Of a stretch of DNA of 64,000 bases, positions 63,655 to 64,000 are shown piece by piece. The DNA lies in NCBI GenBank assembly GCA_030434875.1, contig JAUISW010000001.1, positions 1,065,501 through 1,129,500 on the forward strand, written 5' to 3'. The notes under the pieces are model-generated. The model was not told where the DNA came from, ran no database searches, and was given only the letters and a program-made list of their open reading frames with translations. The position numbers were made by a program, and so were the translations under genes. Position 1 is the stretch's first letter, and every line of letters begins with the position of its first letter. This stretch comes from Lachnospiraceae bacterium C1.1 (lineage in GTDB: Bacteria > Bacillota > Clostridia > Lachnospirales > Lachnospiraceae).

Positions 63655-64000
63655 TGCAAAAAATAAAGCTGACTGCTAAACCGGTTCGAAAGTCAAGGAC
63701 TTTTTTGTGACAGATTTTAAGGTTGAATGGAATCATAATAGACAGTGCAAAAATATATATGACAGTGATGGATTTTAAGTAGTACTACGATAGGCTTTAG
63801 GTTGACAGTAGTACTTTTTTATAGCTTTTTGTAGGGGATAATGATAGAGGGTACAACAAATAGGCCAGAGGATTCCCTGGCAATCAAAAAGCTGTACCGT
63901 CAGAGAGTGAGGTGAACTCGCATTTGCGATAAGCCAGACCCTTACTGCCACGATACAGCTGCGTTTATTATACAGCTGTAAAGTATTTAAAAATATAAGA
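63655..64000. other. Gene-free right edge with a long imperfect hairpin
   Basis: No gene is supported in these 346 bases. AGCTGTACCGT (63890-63900) pairs with ACGATACAGCT (63950-63960) with one mismatch, and the loop contains the short palindrome TCGCATTTGCGA. Two copies of AGTAGTACT (near 63780 and 63806) lie upstream. The function may be regulatory or part of an element end, such as a transfer origin, but nothing here decides it. Confidence 0.5.

Overview
The window looks like a chromosome segment of a low-GC Firmicute of the family Lachnospiraceae, most like the rumen and gut Butyrivibrio/Pseudobutyrivibrio group. This rests on the gene set: a GlgC/GlgD pair, Ala/Ser/Glu-rich lipoprotein linkers, a GH78 rhamnosidase beside a domain-swapped GH3 enzyme, a GPH sugar symporter, NHLM-type peptide exporters, a DUF5688 module, and strong AGGAGG ribosome sites. 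No rRNA, tRNA, origin or CRISPR array was seen.

Layout. 1-1.8 kb: an intact IS4-type element inserted in a dispersed inverted-repeat sequence. 1.8-15.6 kb: a lipoprotein, glycogen synthesis genes (glgC-glgD), a purine phosphoribosyltransferase, a Gld-like ABC operon, gltX, a UvrD-type helicase and a flavin reductase-like gene. 15.6-21.6 kb: a cell-wall and peptide-export block, with an M15 peptidase, two NHLM ABC exporters (the first with a complete C39 peptidase triad) and an amidase. 21.7-27.2 kb: an esterase, a palindromic intergenic element, a polar amino acid ABC importer and a LytTR/GHKL two-component pair. 27.5-35.3 kb: a carbohydrate operon. 35.4-44.6 kb: an EAL-PAS-GGDEF protein, small proteins, mazG, a decayed phosphatase, a double-glycine leader peptide gene, tag, two corrin genes and a DUF4143 ATPase. 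44.7-49.2 kb: a redox cluster with one broken aldo/keto reductase and a LysR regulator. 49.2-51.2 kb: dihydroxyacetone kinase dhaL-dhaM-dhaK.

From 51.4 kb to the right edge the window is an accessory zone with several mobile elements. A 1,725 bp IS1595-type unit carries a gene I recognise as the lincosamide nucleotidyltransferase lnu(C). It splits a DUF1848 gene and has an exact 8 bp target duplication. Next come an IS607-type tnpA/tnpB pair, a decayed amidohydrolase, an HxlR regulator, and an ISLre2-type element with an unusually long structured non-coding tail. That last element cuts off the end of an acetyltransferase gene coupled to a stand-alone adenylation domain. In both the DUF1848 and the acetyltransferase cases, removing the element and one duplication copy restores one continuous reading frame. 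The right end carries a probably self-regulated XRE regulator, a small membrane protein and a Fic protein, followed by an unexplained hairpin region.

The most notable points are the lnu(C) unit in a commensal-type genome, the orphan double-glycine peptide in the same window as an exporter pair that has no adjacent substrate gene, the structured ISLre2 tail, and the operator-like repeats of the XRE/Fic block.
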